From positions 79,468 to 143,467 of the forward strand of contig NZ_JAGIBG010000007.1 of assembly GCF_017744435.1 (NCBI RefSeq): a stretch of DNA of 64,000 bases. Direction: 5' to 3'. The position numbers and the translations under genes are program-made. The notes under the pieces are model-generated. The model was not told the DNA's origin and did not search any database. It was given only the letters and a program-made list of their open reading frames with translations. Below are positions 26,438-36,129 of the stretch, in pieces. Source of the DNA: Pseudomonas sp. Lineage in GTDB: Bacteria; Pseudomonadota; Gammaproteobacteria; Pseudomonadales; Pseudomonadaceae. Numbering within the stretch: position 1 is the stretch's first letter; every line of letters begins with the position of its first letter.

Positions 26438-28957
26438 TCAGCGCTGCGGATTACCAAGGAACCAGCGGTAATACGGGTTGCTGCCATCAACCCGCGCCAG
26501 TGCCTGCGCTTCTCGCGCCCAGGCCTGGCGGTTGCCGTTGTAGGCATGCAAGCTCAGGCTGTAGAACAGCTGCAGCGTGCGCCACTGGTCGTTCAGCGCC
26601 ACAGCGAACCCCGGCTCGGCATTCAGCAGCCGAGGCGGCTGACGTAAGGCCAACAAGGCTGGCAACACCCGGGTGATCTCCTGCGGCCGCACCCAGGCCG
26701 AATACTCGATGCGCGGCTGATCGTCGGTCACTGCGGGCGCTGCCCCGGCATAACGCGCCAGGCCATCGCGGTCGGTGACCCAGGTGGCGAGCAATGCCGC
26801 TGGTGAAGCGATGCCGACTTCGCCCAGCGCCGCCGCCACCGCCGGTTGTGCGAAACGTTGGCTGATACGTGCCACATCCAGCTGAAGCGGTGCTGGCGAG
26901 CCAATCAGCAGCATTTCGTGGAACTCGGTGGTGAACAGCGCGGCGTGGGGAAACACGTCGATGAAGCTGCGTACCAGCGAACGGCTGTCTTCATCGTTCT
27001 GGGTCGGCAGTGGCAGCCATTGCGCAACCAACCCATCGGCCTGCAGGCGGCTGGCGGCCAGCTGGTAGAAATCCCGCGAATATAAATTGACCACGCCTGC
27101 CGCCGACGGGGGTGGTGGCTCCAGGGTGATAAGGTCATAGCGATCGGCGCTGCGCAGCAGCTCGCGGCGGCCATCGCGCAGGCGGATGTCCAGGCGCGGG
27201 TCGCTGACCGCGTTGTAGTTACCCTTGAACAAGGGGGCCGCCTGCAGCACCTCGGGCAGCAATTCGGCCACCACCGGGCGCTCCAGGCCCGCATAGCGCA
27301 GCATGGCGCCAGCGGTGATGCCGGTGCCGAAACCGATCACCAGGGCCGATCGCGGCTCACCTGCATGGATCAGCAGCGGCAACAGTGCCTGCAGGCGCAT
27401 GTAGCGCAGGGACGGCATGGCGTCACCGGTATTGGAAACGCCCTGGATGTACAGGCGGTTGAACCCCTGCCCCTGGCGCTCCTGGCTGACCACGGCAACG
27501 GTACCGCCGCGGCCTTCACGGTAGTAGGCCAGGGTGCCGTTGCGGGCCCCGGGCAGCAGTTCGGCCAGGCGCTGGGGGGGCGTCAACGCCGCCGTCATGG
27601 CGCTGGCCACGGCGAGCCCGAGCACGGCAACCTGGGTGCGGCGCCCCACCCCCGGCCCTCGCCACACGGCCACCAGGCCAAGCACGGCAGCGACCACGGC
27701 GAGCACGGCCAAGGTGCGCACCAGGCCGATACCCGGCACCAGCACGAAGCCGGTCAAGGCCACCCCGGCAATGCCACCCAAGGTATTGAGTGCGACGATG
27801 GTGCCGACATCGCGGCCCACGTGGTCGCCATCGACGGCAAGCCTGACCGCCAGCGGGAATGCCGCCCCCAGCAACACGGTCGGCAGGAACACCATGCTCA
27901 GGGCCACCGTGGCGAAGCGCGCGCACATGCCCGCCAATTCGTTGCCGGTCAGCTGCATGACCAGCCATTCCGCCTGGGTCTGCGCCACCACCAGCCAACG
28001 CCCCAGGCCGGCCAGTTGCAGCAAGGCGAGTAGCCCGGCACAGGTGATCAGCAGCGCGAACATGCCCCAGGGGTCCCGTAGCTTGTCGGCATAACGGGCA
28101 TGCACGGCACTGCCCACCACCAGGCCGCCCAGATAGGTGGCCAGCACCACGGCAAAGGCATAGGCACGGGTGCTCATGAACTGCACGATCGACTGGCTCC
28201 ACACCACTTCGTAGCCCAGCGCCACGCCACCGGCGATGCAGTACAGCGCGACGGCCAGGCGCGCGTGGCGCGTGCGTGCGGGGCCTGCCTCCCGGTCCTG
28301 GCGCCGAGGCAAGGTGTGGCTGCCTCGCATCTGCCAGGCCAATGCCCCCGCCACCAGGTTCATCGCTGCGGCCGCCAGCGCGCTGCCCGTCACACCAAGG
28401 CGGGGCAACAGCACGAAGGCGCAGAGCAAAGTGCCGATGATGGCGCCCGCCGTGTTGGCCGCATACAACTGGCCGCCTGCCTTGGCGGTTGTGCCGTCGC
28501 CGGGTGCCAGGGCGCGCATCAGCACCGGCAAGGTGCCGCCCATCAGCAGTGCTGGCAGCCCGACCAGGGCAAACGGCAGGCACCAGGCCAGCCAGCCCGC
28601 GCTGTCCTCCCACCGGGCAAACAACGACGCCGAATGCGCCAGCGCCAGGGTGGCGCAGATGCCCAGCCCCGCCACCGCCAGTTCCAATGCCGCGTACAGG
28701 CGTACCGGGCGCAGCAGCCGGTCGGCCCAGCGGCCAAACAGCAGCCCGCCGATCGCCAAGCCGGCAAAGAACGCACTGATGCCCGTGGTGACCGCGTGCA
28801 CTTCCACGCCCACCACCAATGACAATTGCTTGATCCACAGCACCTGGTAAACCAGCGCCGCAGCGCCCGACAACCCCAACAGGGCGCACGCCATCCAGGT
28901 GTCCAGGCGCCCTCGCACGGCCACCTCCAGCGAAACCGGTTTGCCCGACGACCCCAT
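26438..28957 (-). CDS. Membrane-fused spermidine-synthase-like protein
   Basis: 839 residues. The N-terminal about 470 residues hold two sets of hydrophobic helices of MFS/SpeE-membrane type (GLSGAAALVYQVLWIKQL; GGVALGYEVVWSQSIVQFM). The C-terminal half has a spermidine-synthase-like Rossmann fold (ALVIGFGTGITAGAML, RDGRRELL, YDLITLEPPPPSAAG). The polyamine active-site Asp that should follow the glycine-rich loop is not evident, so aminopropyl transfer is uncertain. Some family members act in type II secretion or lipid-linked processes. It lies downstream of the sulfatase, behind a strong terminator. Confidence 0.8.
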   Translation of the reverse strand: MGSSGKPVSLEVAVRGRLDTWMACALLGLSGAAALVYQVLWIKQLSLVVGVEVHAVTTGISAFFAGLAIGGLLFGRWADRLLRPVRLYAALELAVAGLGICATLALAHSASLFARWEDSAGWLAWCLPFALVGLPALLMGGTLPVLMRALAPGDGTTAKAGGQLYAANTAGAIIGTLLCAFVLLPRLGVTGSALAAAAMNLVAGALAWQMRGSHTLPRRQDREAGPARTRHARLAVALYCIAGGVALGYEVVWSQSIVQFMSTRAYAFAVVLATYLGGLVVGSAVHARYADKLRDPWGMFALLITCAGLLALLQLAGLGRWLVVAQTQAEWLVMQLTGNELAGMCARFATVALSMVFLPTVLLGAAFPLAVRLAVDGDHVGRDVGTIVALNTLGGIAGVALTGFVLVPGIGLVRTLAVLAVVAAVLGLVAVWRGPGVGRRTQVAVLGLAVASAMTAALTPPQRLAELLPGARNGTLAYYREGRGGTVAVVSQERQGQGFNRLYIQGVSNTGDAMPSLRYMRLQALLPLLIHAGEPRSALVIGFGTGITAGAMLRYAGLERPVVAELLPEVLQAAPLFKGNYNAVSDPRLDIRLRDGRRELLRSADRYDLITLEPPPPSAAGVVNLYSRDFYQLAASRLQADGLVAQWLPLPTQNDEDSRSLVRSFIDVFPHAALFTTEFHEMLLIGSPAPLQLDVARISQRFAQPAVAAALGEVGIASPAALLATWVTDRDGLARYAGAAPAVTDDQPRIEYSAWVRPQEITRVLPALLALRQPPRLLNAEPGFAVALNDQWRTLQLFYSLSLHAYNGNRQAWAREAQALARVDGSNPYYRWFLGNPQR

Positions 28958-28996
28958 AAGTTCACTGCCTTAGGACGCCAGTGGCATCCGCGAAGT

Positions 28997-29032
28997 AAGA
29001 AAAGCAGGCGTGCGCCGGTCGCGCACGCCTGC
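28997..29032 (-). terminator. Strong rho-independent terminator after the sulfatase gene
   Basis: Perfect 12-bp stem GCAGGCGTGCGC with a five-base loop (29004-29032), followed on the minus strand by TTTTCTTA. Starts eight bases after the sulfatase stop. It should end the sulfatase transcript, so the downstream spermidine-synthase-like gene needs its own promoter or readthrough. Confidence 0.9.
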
Positions 29033-29039
29033 AGGAACA

Positions 29040-30608
29040 TCACTGGGCCTTCATTTTTTCATCAATCTTCTTGTCGACGTCCTTGCGCACCTGATCGATG
29101 CTGAAGCTCGCTGGCCGCTGGCTAGGTGGGTAATCGACGAAGGTCTGGAGGAACTTGGCCGCCTTCTGTGTGGCCTGGAAGATCAGGTAGTCGTTCTTCG
29201 TCAGCCAGTCGTAATACTGGTCGGAAACCACATCGGCCCGCTCGTAAGGGTCCTGGCGCAGGTCGAACAGTTTCGGCACGCGCAGGCAGACAAACGGCTC
29301 ACTCCACACCTTCAGGCCACCCGGTGCACGCTGTTCGCAGTACACCACCTTGAGGTCCTTGAAGCGCATGCCTACAAGCTCGGCATCGTCGTTGAAGTAG
29401 TAGAACTCGTCACGCGGCCCCTTGTCGGTCTTGCCGGTCAGGTAGTCCAACTGGTTGAAACCGTCGAGGTGCACCTTGAAGTTCTTGCCGCCTACGTCAG
29501 CCCCCTTGAGCAGCCGCTCCTTGATATCGGTGTCGCCAGCCACGGCAAGCAACGTAGGGAACCAGTCGAGCCCCGAGAACATCTGCGTGCTGACCGTGTC
29601 GGCCTTGATCTTGCCGGGCCAGCGGACCATTGCCGGCACCCGGTAGGCACCTTCCCAGTTGGAGTTCTTCTCGTTGCGGAACGGTGTGGTGGCGGCATCC
29701 GGCCAGGACCACTGGTTCGGCCCGTTGTCGGTGGTGTAGACGACAATGGTGTTGTCGGCGATCTTCAGGTCATCCAGGGTCTTGAGCAGCTTGCCGACAT
29801 CGCCGTCGTGCTCAAGCATGCCGTCGGCGTACTCATTGTCGACCATCCCGCTCTGCCCGCGCATCGACTCACGCACGTGGGTAAAGGCGTGCATGCGCGT
29901 GGTATTCATCCAGACAAAGAACGGTTTGTCGGCCTTGGCCTGTTTCTCGATGAAGTTGATCGCGGCCTGGGTGGTCTCGTCGTCGATGGTTTCCATGCGC
30001 TTCTTGGTGAGCGCACCGGTGTCTTCGATCTTGCCGTCGGCACTGGACTTGATCACCCCACGCGGCGAAGTGGCCTTGGTGAACTCGGTATCATCCTTGG
30101 GCCAACGCGGGCGTTCCGGTTCTTCTTCGGCGTTGAGGTGATAAAGGTTGCCAAAGAACTCATCGAAACCGTGGTTGGTGGGCAGGTACTCGTCACGGTC
30201 GCCCAGGTGATTCTTGCCGAACTGCCCGGTCGCATAGCCATGGGCCTTGAGCGCCTGGGCGATGGTGACGTCGCGCGCTTGCAGGCCCACCGGCACGCCC
30301 GGCATGCCGACCTTGGACAGACCGGTGCGCAAGATCGTCTGCCCGGTAATGAACGTGGAGCGGCCGGCCGTACAGCTGTTCTCGGCATAGTAATCAGTGA
30401 ACATCATGCCTTCCTTGGCAATCCGATCAATGTTGGGGGTCTGGTAGCCGACCACGCCTTTGCCATAGGCACTGATATTGGTCTGGCCGATGTCATCGCC
30501 AAAGATCACCAGGATGTTCGGCTTGTCTGCAGCGCTGACCCAGCCGGCTCCCAAGGTCGCCGACGTCGCGATCGCAAGCGCCGTCAACCATCTTCTACTG
30601 GACTTCAT
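29040..30608 (-). CDS. Periplasmic Cys-type sulfatase (arylsulfatase family)
   Basis: 522 residues with a Sec signal peptide (cleaved near VSAAD, residue 27) and GGAGG eight bases before the ATG. It has the type I sulfatase fold: metal-site NILVIFGDDIG, and the formylglycine signature SCTAGRS with Cys79 as the residue to be oxidised. It also has GKNHLGD and a second metal site YTTDNGPNQWSW. It would hydrolyse sulfate esters in the periplasm. A formylglycine-generating enzyme is not in this window. It follows the HAD phosphatase by 107 bp at the end of the MoxR/VWA gene set. Confidence 0.92.
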   Translation of the reverse strand: MKSSRRWLTALAIATSATLGAGWVSAADKPNILVIFGDDIGQTNISAYGKGVVGYQTPNIDRIAKEGMMFTDYYAENSCTAGRSTFITGQTILRTGLSKVGMPGVPVGLQARDVTIAQALKAHGYATGQFGKNHLGDRDEYLPTNHGFDEFFGNLYHLNAEEEPERPRWPKDDTEFTKATSPRGVIKSSADGKIEDTGALTKKRMETIDDETTQAAINFIEKQAKADKPFFVWMNTTRMHAFTHVRESMRGQSGMVDNEYADGMLEHDGDVGKLLKTLDDLKIADNTIVVYTTDNGPNQWSWPDAATTPFRNEKNSNWEGAYRVPAMVRWPGKIKADTVSTQMFSGLDWFPTLLAVAGDTDIKERLLKGADVGGKNFKVHLDGFNQLDYLTGKTDKGPRDEFYYFNDDAELVGMRFKDLKVVYCEQRAPGGLKVWSEPFVCLRVPKLFDLRQDPYERADVVSDQYYDWLTKNDYLIFQATQKAAKFLQTFVDYPPSQRPASFSIDQVRKDVDKKIDEKMKAQ

Positions 30609-30715
30609 GAGTACGTCCTCCGTATCACGTTAGTGTCGTAAGTCCACGACTACGTGCACACATGAGGCCGACTGCTGACTGGCTTCTGAGCGCCTGCGGC
30701 TCTGTGCTGGTGTGG

Positions 30716-31711
30716 TCACTCCTTGTCATCGGGGTAGACCCGGCGCCACTCCTTCGCCATGTCCACCACCGTCCAACCCTTTTCGTGCGCCTCGTCCAGC
30801 GCCTTGTCCAGGCGCCCGACGCTGCTTTGCCGGTCGTACGCCCATTCGCGCTGGCCATCGGTGTGATGCACCAGGCCGGCGAAGCGCCTGCCCTGCCCGG
30901 CCATGGTCCACTGCAGCATCTGCAGGTCGCCGTCGGAGTTGCCGAACGCCAGGACCGGCCGCCGTCCGATCACCGCTTCGATACTGACGGGTTTGCCCGG
31001 GCCATCATCGTTGTGCAGCAGCGTGGGTAGCCGCTGGATACTGATCTGGCCGCCCTCGTTACGGTATTCCGCGCCCAGGGTGGTGCCGATCACCTGTTCC
31101 GGGGGGATGCCGTAGACCTTTTCGGCGAACGCCCGCATGAAGGCCACTTCGCCACCCGAGACGATGTAGGTCTTGAAGCCGTTGCCGCGCAGGTAATCGA
31201 GCAGCTCCAGCATCGGCTGGTAGACCATGCGGGTGTACAACCTGCCGGTTTTCGGGTGCCGGGCCTCGGCCAGCCAGGCCTGACTGCGGGCCATGAAGGT
31301 CTCGGTGCTGATGCCCGCGTGGGTGGCAGCAACGAGCTTGATCACACCGTCCATGCCCTGCTCGGCCAAGGCCTTCTGATCGTTTTCCAGCACAGCCTTG
31401 AAAGGCTGCTGGGTCTTCCATTCAGGGTGTTCAGGCGCCAGGCGCTTGACTTCATCGATAGAGAACAACACTTCGAAATACAACGGCTGCTCGCTCCACA
31501 AGGTGCCGTCGTTGTCAAACACCGCGATACGTTGTGCCGGCTCGATGTAGTCTTTGCCGCCCTGGGTGGTCACCGCAGTGACGAAGGTCTCGATGCTCTT
31601 GCGCGACGGCCCGTCACGCCAGGACGGCAAGGAATCCGCCGCCGTGGCCAAAACCGGCAGCAGCAGTAACAGATACAGCAACGCACGTAAGGTTCCGACT
31701 TGCTGACGCAT
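30716..31711 (-). CDS. Exported HAD-family phosphatase
   Basis: 331 residues with a clear signal peptide (hydrophobic LLYLLLLLPVLATAA) and a binding site AAGGA upstream. HAD motif I is FDNDGTLW (Asp66, Asp68), motif II is in YIVSGGE, and motif IV is FGNSDGDLQML. It resembles SerB-type haloacid dehalogenase hydrolases but is periplasmic. It lies 42 bp downstream of the BatD-like gene and upstream of the sulfatase, all in the same direction. Substrate unknown. Confidence 0.87.
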   Translation of the reverse strand: MRQQVGTLRALLYLLLLLPVLATAADSLPSWRDGPSRKSIETFVTAVTTQGGKDYIEPAQRIAVFDNDGTLWSEQPLYFEVLFSIDEVKRLAPEHPEWKTQQPFKAVLENDQKALAEQGMDGVIKLVAATHAGISTETFMARSQAWLAEARHPKTGRLYTRMVYQPMLELLDYLRGNGFKTYIVSGGEVAFMRAFAEKVYGIPPEQVIGTTLGAEYRNEGGQISIQRLPTLLHNDDGPGKPVSIEAVIGRRPVLAFGNSDGDLQMLQWTMAGQGRRFAGLVHHTDGQREWAYDRQSSVGRLDKALDEAHEKGWTVVDMAKEWRRVYPDDKE

Positions 31712-31753
31712 GAGACCGTCCTTCCCTGAGGGCGTGGGCCTGCCTGGTGCAAA

Positions 31754-33049
31754 TCACGGGTTGAGAGGCTTGAGGCCGTGCCCCTCGCCAGGGTGCTGCG
31801 CATATTGATTGGCTGGTGGTTGGCTGGCCAGCGTGAGCGCGGATTGACCTGCTGCCTCTGAAACGCCGTAGCGGGACCTGAAACAGGCTAGCAAACGGTT
31901 CCGCTTCACGCCGGGTATTTGTCCTTCGACGGTAGCCAGGGTGTAGTTGCCACTGCTGCGGCGCGCCCACAGGTACAGGGCGTCCAGGCGCGCGGGCGAC
32001 TGGGCGCATTGCTGGCGTGCGAGCTTCCAGGCATAGGCCGGTGAGTCCAGCCACGCCTGCCGACGCCGTGCCCGCCAGGCCTGGAACTGACGCCACGCCC
32101 GCCTGCCCCGCGCCCGGCCAGTCCAGGCCAGCAGCGCGAAGGCCAGCAGGCACACGGCCAGCAGCAGGCCCTGGCCACCCACCCGCAACCTCGCCTGATG
32201 GCCCATGGCGCGCAGGTCGTCACTGATGGAGAACGGTGCCTGATAGCTGACGGCGCTGGCCTGCAGGATCACTTCCGGCACCTTTGCCTGGTGCAGCTCA
32301 CCCGTTGTTGCATCGCGCCATGAATACGCGATGGCAGGCAATGTGTGTTTGCCGGGGCTGGTGATGACATAGCTCGCGCTGTCGTCCCGCTGCCCGCCAA
32401 GGATGCCGCCACGCCCATCACTCAGCGGCTTGACGGCAGGCGGCTGAAGATAGCGCTTGAACCCTTGGACCTCTACCAGCTCAGGCGGGTGCAGGAGCAT
32501 GGCTTGCGCCCCAGGCGCCTCGATGTGCAAGCGGCGGGTAATGCTGTCGCCCACCCGCAACGGCGTATGCGATTGTTCGACCTGCTGGGTGAAGCTGAGC
32601 GACTGCGCAACCGGTTGCGCACTGCCCGCCTCGCCCGCCTGGCCTTTTACCTCGAACGTCAACGGTTGGCTGGTCAGCGTGACAGGCGTACTGGCTGGCC
32701 CGGGTGTTACCTGGAACGCCAATGCCGGGATCTGAAAGCGCTGCGCGGCCTGCGGGGTGATCTGGTAGGTGTAGCGCAAACCGAAGAACGGCTTGCCGTC
32801 AATCTGCCGGTTGAGGTGCTGCGCCTCGCCCGCCGGTGGCTGGACCACGGCGCCGGGCAGCTCCAGCGCCGGCAGCACCGGTGCATCGGTGAACCAGGTG
32901 TCCACCAGCAAGTCGACCTCCAGGCTGACGGTAGCCCCCAGCATGATCGGCGTATCCGGTACCAGGCGTTGGTCCACCCGCACTTCGGGGTCGGCCGCCA
33001 GTACCAGCGTGGGCAGGCAGGCCAGTAGCCAGGCGCACAGGCGTTTCAT
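31754..33049 (-). CDS. BatD-like membrane protein
   Basis: 431 residues. Signal peptide (LLACLPTLVLAADPEV), N-terminal Ig-like beta domains (VRVDQRLVPDTPIMLGATVSLEV, about 25-240), a transmembrane helix near residue 290 (LLLAVCLLAFALLAWTG) and a basic cytosolic tail with helical repeats. This matches BatD/oxygen-tolerance proteins of MoxR-VWA operons. It overlaps the VWA/TPR gene by four bases. Probably part of a membrane complex with the VWA proteins facing the periplasm. Confidence 0.83.
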   Translation of the reverse strand: MKRLCAWLLACLPTLVLAADPEVRVDQRLVPDTPIMLGATVSLEVDLLVDTWFTDAPVLPALELPGAVVQPPAGEAQHLNRQIDGKPFFGLRYTYQITPQAAQRFQIPALAFQVTPGPASTPVTLTSQPLTFEVKGQAGEAGSAQPVAQSLSFTQQVEQSHTPLRVGDSITRRLHIEAPGAQAMLLHPPELVEVQGFKRYLQPPAVKPLSDGRGGILGGQRDDSASYVITSPGKHTLPAIAYSWRDATTGELHQAKVPEVILQASAVSYQAPFSISDDLRAMGHQARLRVGGQGLLLAVCLLAFALLAWTGRARGRRAWRQFQAWRARRRQAWLDSPAYAWKLARQQCAQSPARLDALYLWARRSSGNYTLATVEGQIPGVKRNRLLACFRSRYGVSEAAGQSALTLASQPPANQYAQHPGEGHGLKPLNP

Positions 33050-34656
33050 GGCGCACCCTCCTCGACCGGCTCCTCGACCGGCTTGCTCGCGGCTTGCTGA
33101 AGCTGGAACTTACGCTTGAGGAACTGCCCTGGCGAAGTGTTCAGGTTGTCCAGCCAGAGCTGATCGGAGGCTGCCATGGCGGTCTTCTGTTGTTGCGCCT
33201 TGCCGCCTTCGACGGGGGTCTGGTCCTCCACCACCTTGTCGGGTTTCACCTCGGGGTTGACCTGCTGTTGGTCCTCGTAGTCCTTCTGCAATGCCTGGGC
33301 CAGGACCAGGTTGGCGCTGGCTTCGGGGAACGCGGGTTGCAGGGCCAGCGCCTGGCGGTAGGCAGCGATGGCTTGCGGGAACTTGAACAACCTGACGTAG
33401 CTGTTGCCCTGGTAGAACCAGGCGCTGGCGGTGTTCAGCGGCGCCAGCGCCGTCAGTGCCACCTTGTAGTCGGAGGCCTGATAGGCGGCCACGCCCTTCC
33501 AGTAAGGGTCCTTGAAGCGCTCGGCGGCCTGTGGGTAATGCCCCTGTTCGAAGGCCCACCGGCCCTGCTGGTCCGGGGTGAAGAACAGATCGGCCAAAGC
33601 GCCCGCGCGGGCCGACTCCGGCAGGCCCGCCAGGCTGCTGGCAAACAGCAGCATGGCCAGCCAGTTCACTCGCCAGCCGCGCCGCACGCACAACACCGCC
33701 AGCAGTGCCAGCGGCCAGCACAGCCAATAGCCGGCATCTTTCCAATGCACGGTTTCGCCATCGCCCTTGGCGGCCTGGAAGTGTTGCTGGGCATGCAGCT
33801 CGACCCAGTCCAGGTCGTCGTTATCCAGGGTCAGGCTGCCCAACGGGGCATCAGTGGCCTCGGCCAGGCCCTTCAGGCCCTTGGCATCGAAGCTGCCTTG
33901 CACGGTGCGGCCCTCGGCATCGAGCCTGGGCATGCCCTTGGCATCGCGCAGCACCCCGGTGTCCTGGCTGCCGACCGCCAGCACCAGCACCTGCAGGTCA
34001 CTGCCCGCCAGGCGCTTGCCCAGCGCATCGGACTGGCTGGCATCGGCGCCGTCGGTCAGCAACAGCAAGGTGCCCGGACTGTTTTCGGCTTCGAGTATTT
34101 TGTCGGCAATGGCCAGCACGCCGAGCACATCCTTGCCGGGCTGGGCGATCAGGTCGGTGCTCAGGGCCTGTATGAAAGTGTCGAGCAGCGCCGGGTCGTC
34201 GGTAGCTGGCAGCACCAGATGGGCACTGCCGGCGTAGGCGATGAGCGCGGTACGGGCACCGGCACGGCGTTGCACAAGGTCGTGCAGGGTGTGCCGGGCA
34301 GCGGCCAGGCGGCTGGGTGGCATGTCGTCGGCATCCATCGACGGCGACAGGTCCACGGCCAGGAGCAACGGCGCGCGGTTGTCGAGAAAGTCTGGAATGT
34401 CCTGGGTCCAGGTCGGGCCGGCTGCGGCCAGCCCGCCGGTCACCAGCAGCGCGCCCAGCAGGTGGACCGGGCGCAGGCGCTGGCTTTCCCGGGGCCGAAT
34501 GACCAAGTGCTCGACCAGGTGCGGGGCGATGATGCCGGTCAGTTGCCGCTTGACGTCGTGCCGCCGTACCCAGAGCAGCGGCAGCAACACGCCTGGCAGC
34601 AGCGTCAGCAACCACCAGGGGCGCAGGAAGTGCAAGGCAGCCAGGTCGATGTCCAT
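33046..34656 (-). CDS. VWA-domain protein with C-terminal TPRs (BatB/BatC-like fusion)
   Basis: 536 residues. Two N-terminal hydrophobic segments, then a von Willebrand factor A domain (about 85-280) with an intact MIDAS motif DLSPSMD and TDGAD. Another membrane segment follows near 310, and TPR-like helices near 390-460 (AWFYQGNSYVRLFKFPQAIAAY...). The tail is charged and Gln-rich. BatB and BatC are separate in Bacteroides but fused here, as in many gammaproteobacteria. It starts two bases after the BatA-like stop. Confidence 0.87.
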   Translation of the reverse strand: MDIDLAALHFLRPWWLLTLLPGVLLPLLWVRRHDVKRQLTGIIAPHLVEHLVIRPRESQRLRPVHLLGALLVTGGLAAAGPTWTQDIPDFLDNRAPLLLAVDLSPSMDADDMPPSRLAAARHTLHDLVQRRAGARTALIAYAGSAHLVLPATDDPALLDTFIQALSTDLIAQPGKDVLGVLAIADKILEAENSPGTLLLLTDGADASQSDALGKRLAGSDLQVLVLAVGSQDTGVLRDAKGMPRLDAEGRTVQGSFDAKGLKGLAEATDAPLGSLTLDNDDLDWVELHAQQHFQAAKGDGETVHWKDAGYWLCWPLALLAVLCVRRGWRVNWLAMLLFASSLAGLPESARAGALADLFFTPDQQGRWAFEQGHYPQAAERFKDPYWKGVAAYQASDYKVALTALAPLNTASAWFYQGNSYVRLFKFPQAIAAYRQALALQPAFPEASANLVLAQALQKDYEDQQQVNPEVKPDKVVEDQTPVEGGKAQQQKTAMAASDQLWLDNLNTSPGQFLKRKFQLQQAASKPVEEPVEEGAP

Positions 34657-34658
34657 GC

Positions 34659-35642
34659 TCAGGCCTCCGTCGCCAAGGCGCGCCGTGCGCCCAGCCAGGC
34701 CAGCGCCTGGGCCACCAGCAACAGCAGCAAGGCGGCACCCAGCGGCCAGTAGAACAGGTCGCGGCGCGGTTGATGGCTCAGGGTGGTGACCTTGTGCGGG
34801 GTCAAGCGGTCGAGGGTGTCGTACACGCCTTGCAGGCTGCTGCTGTCATCGGCGCGGAAGAACCGCCCACCGGTCGTGCGGGCGATCATCTGCAGGGTCT
34901 GCAGGTCGACCTTGTCTTCGCCAGTGGCCTGAGGGTCGCCGATGCCGATGGCATGGACCACGATGCCATGGGCGCGGGCCAGCCGGGCCGCGTGCTCGGG
35001 GGTGATGGCGCTGCCGGTGTCATTGCCATCGGTGAGCAGGATCAGCACTTTCTCCTGTTCCTTGGCCGGTTGCAGCAGCTTGATGGTCAGGCCGATGGCA
35101 TCGCCCAGGGCGGTGTTGGGCCCGGCCATGCCAACGCCAGCCTCATCCAGCAGCAACAGCAGGCTGGCATGGTCGAGGGTCAACGGCGCTTGTGGGTAGG
35201 CGCCCGTGCCGAACAGGATCAGGCCGATGCGGTCATCCGCGCGGCGCTTGATGAAGTCACGTACCACTGCCTTGACGGCGGTGAGGCGGTCGGTGCGTTG
35301 GCCGTCAGCCGAGGTGTAGTCGTTGGCGCGCATGGATTGCGAGATGTCGATGGCCAGCATCAGGTCACGGGTCGGTTGCTGGTGACGGATCGGCTGCTCG
35401 ACCAGCACCGGCCGGGCGCAGGCCGCTACCAGCAGGACAAAGACCAGCAGGTTCAGTGGCAGCTGCCAGCCGGCACTCAGCCCTCCGGTACGGGTCGGGT
35501 GTTTGCCCAGGGCGTGGCTCATGGCACTGAAAAACGGCACGCGCAATGCGCTGCGCCCTTCCTGGTAGGGCTTGAGCCAGTGATACGCGGCCCAGGCCAG
35601 CGGCAGCAGCACAAAGGCCCAGGGCAGGTCAAAGCGCCACAT
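34659..35642 (-). CDS. VWA-domain membrane protein (BatA-like)
   Basis: 327 residues. An N-terminal pair of hydrophobic helices, a VWA domain (about 85-280) with MIDAS DISQSM and LLTDGNDTGSA, and a C-terminal transmembrane helix (YWPLGAALLLLLVAQALAWL). The metal-ion site looks intact, so it should bind a partner through a divalent cation. It overlaps the DUF4381 gene by 14 bases upstream. With MoxR and DUF58 it forms a chaperone-like module of the type known from moxRSACKL and bat operons. Confidence 0.9.
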   Translation of the reverse strand: MWRFDLPWAFVLLPLAWAAYHWLKPYQEGRSALRVPFFSAMSHALGKHPTRTGGLSAGWQLPLNLLVFVLLVAACARPVLVEQPIRHQQPTRDLMLAIDISQSMRANDYTSADGQRTDRLTAVKAVVRDFIKRRADDRIGLILFGTGAYPQAPLTLDHASLLLLLDEAGVGMAGPNTALGDAIGLTIKLLQPAKEQEKVLILLTDGNDTGSAITPEHAARLARAHGIVVHAIGIGDPQATGEDKVDLQTLQMIARTTGGRFFRADDSSSLQGVYDTLDRLTPHKVTTLSHQPRRDLFYWPLGAALLLLLVAQALAWLGARRALATEA

Positions 35643-36129
35643 GGTGGCTCGCTATCCAGGCGCGGCTGGTGCTGAACAACGAAAGCCGCGTCGCCTCGTC
35701 GAGCGCATGCAGCTGGGCGTCCGGCGCATAGGCCAGTTGTTGCAGGGCAGTGCTGAACCCTTGCGGCAGCGTTTGCCGGGCGTGTGCTGACATGAATTGC
35801 TGCCAGGCTTCACCACCGAGGCCCGCCACAGCAGGTGTACCGGGCATCGACAGGGCCACGCGCTTGAGCAGTTCGGGCAGTTCGCGCAAGGCCGCCAGGC
35901 GCTGTTCGGCGGGGGCCGCCGCCAATTGATCAAGGCGTAAGAGCGCTTCACGACGGTACAGGTCACGGCGCCAGTGCCACCAGCGCCGGGCTGCCCAAGC
36001 CGTCAGCACGGCGAGCAGCAACACCAGCAACAGCGCCCAGGCCCAGGTCTGTGGCCAATAGCCGAACGGCGGTGTGCCGGGCACCAGTTCGCGTAGCTGG
36101 TCAAGCGAGGGCTGCACGGGCGTGGTCAT
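35629..36129 (-). CDS. DUF4381 membrane protein
   Basis: 166 residues. A single transmembrane helix near residue 35 (TWAWALLLVLLLAVLTAWAARRWW) follows a short N-terminal segment with PGTPPFGYWP, typical of DUF4381. The rest is a small helical cytosolic domain. It is found in most MoxR-DUF58-VWA operons and probably links the ATPase to the VWA partners. Overlaps DUF58 by four bases and BatA by 14. Exact role unknown. Confidence 0.85.
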   Translation of the reverse strand: MTTPVQPSLDQLRELVPGTPPFGYWPQTWAWALLLVLLLAVLTAWAARRWWHWRRDLYRREALLRLDQLAAAPAEQRLAALRELPELLKRVALSMPGTPAVAGLGGEAWQQFMSAHARQTLPQGFSTALQQLAYAPDAQLHALDEATRLSLFSTSRAWIASHHVAL

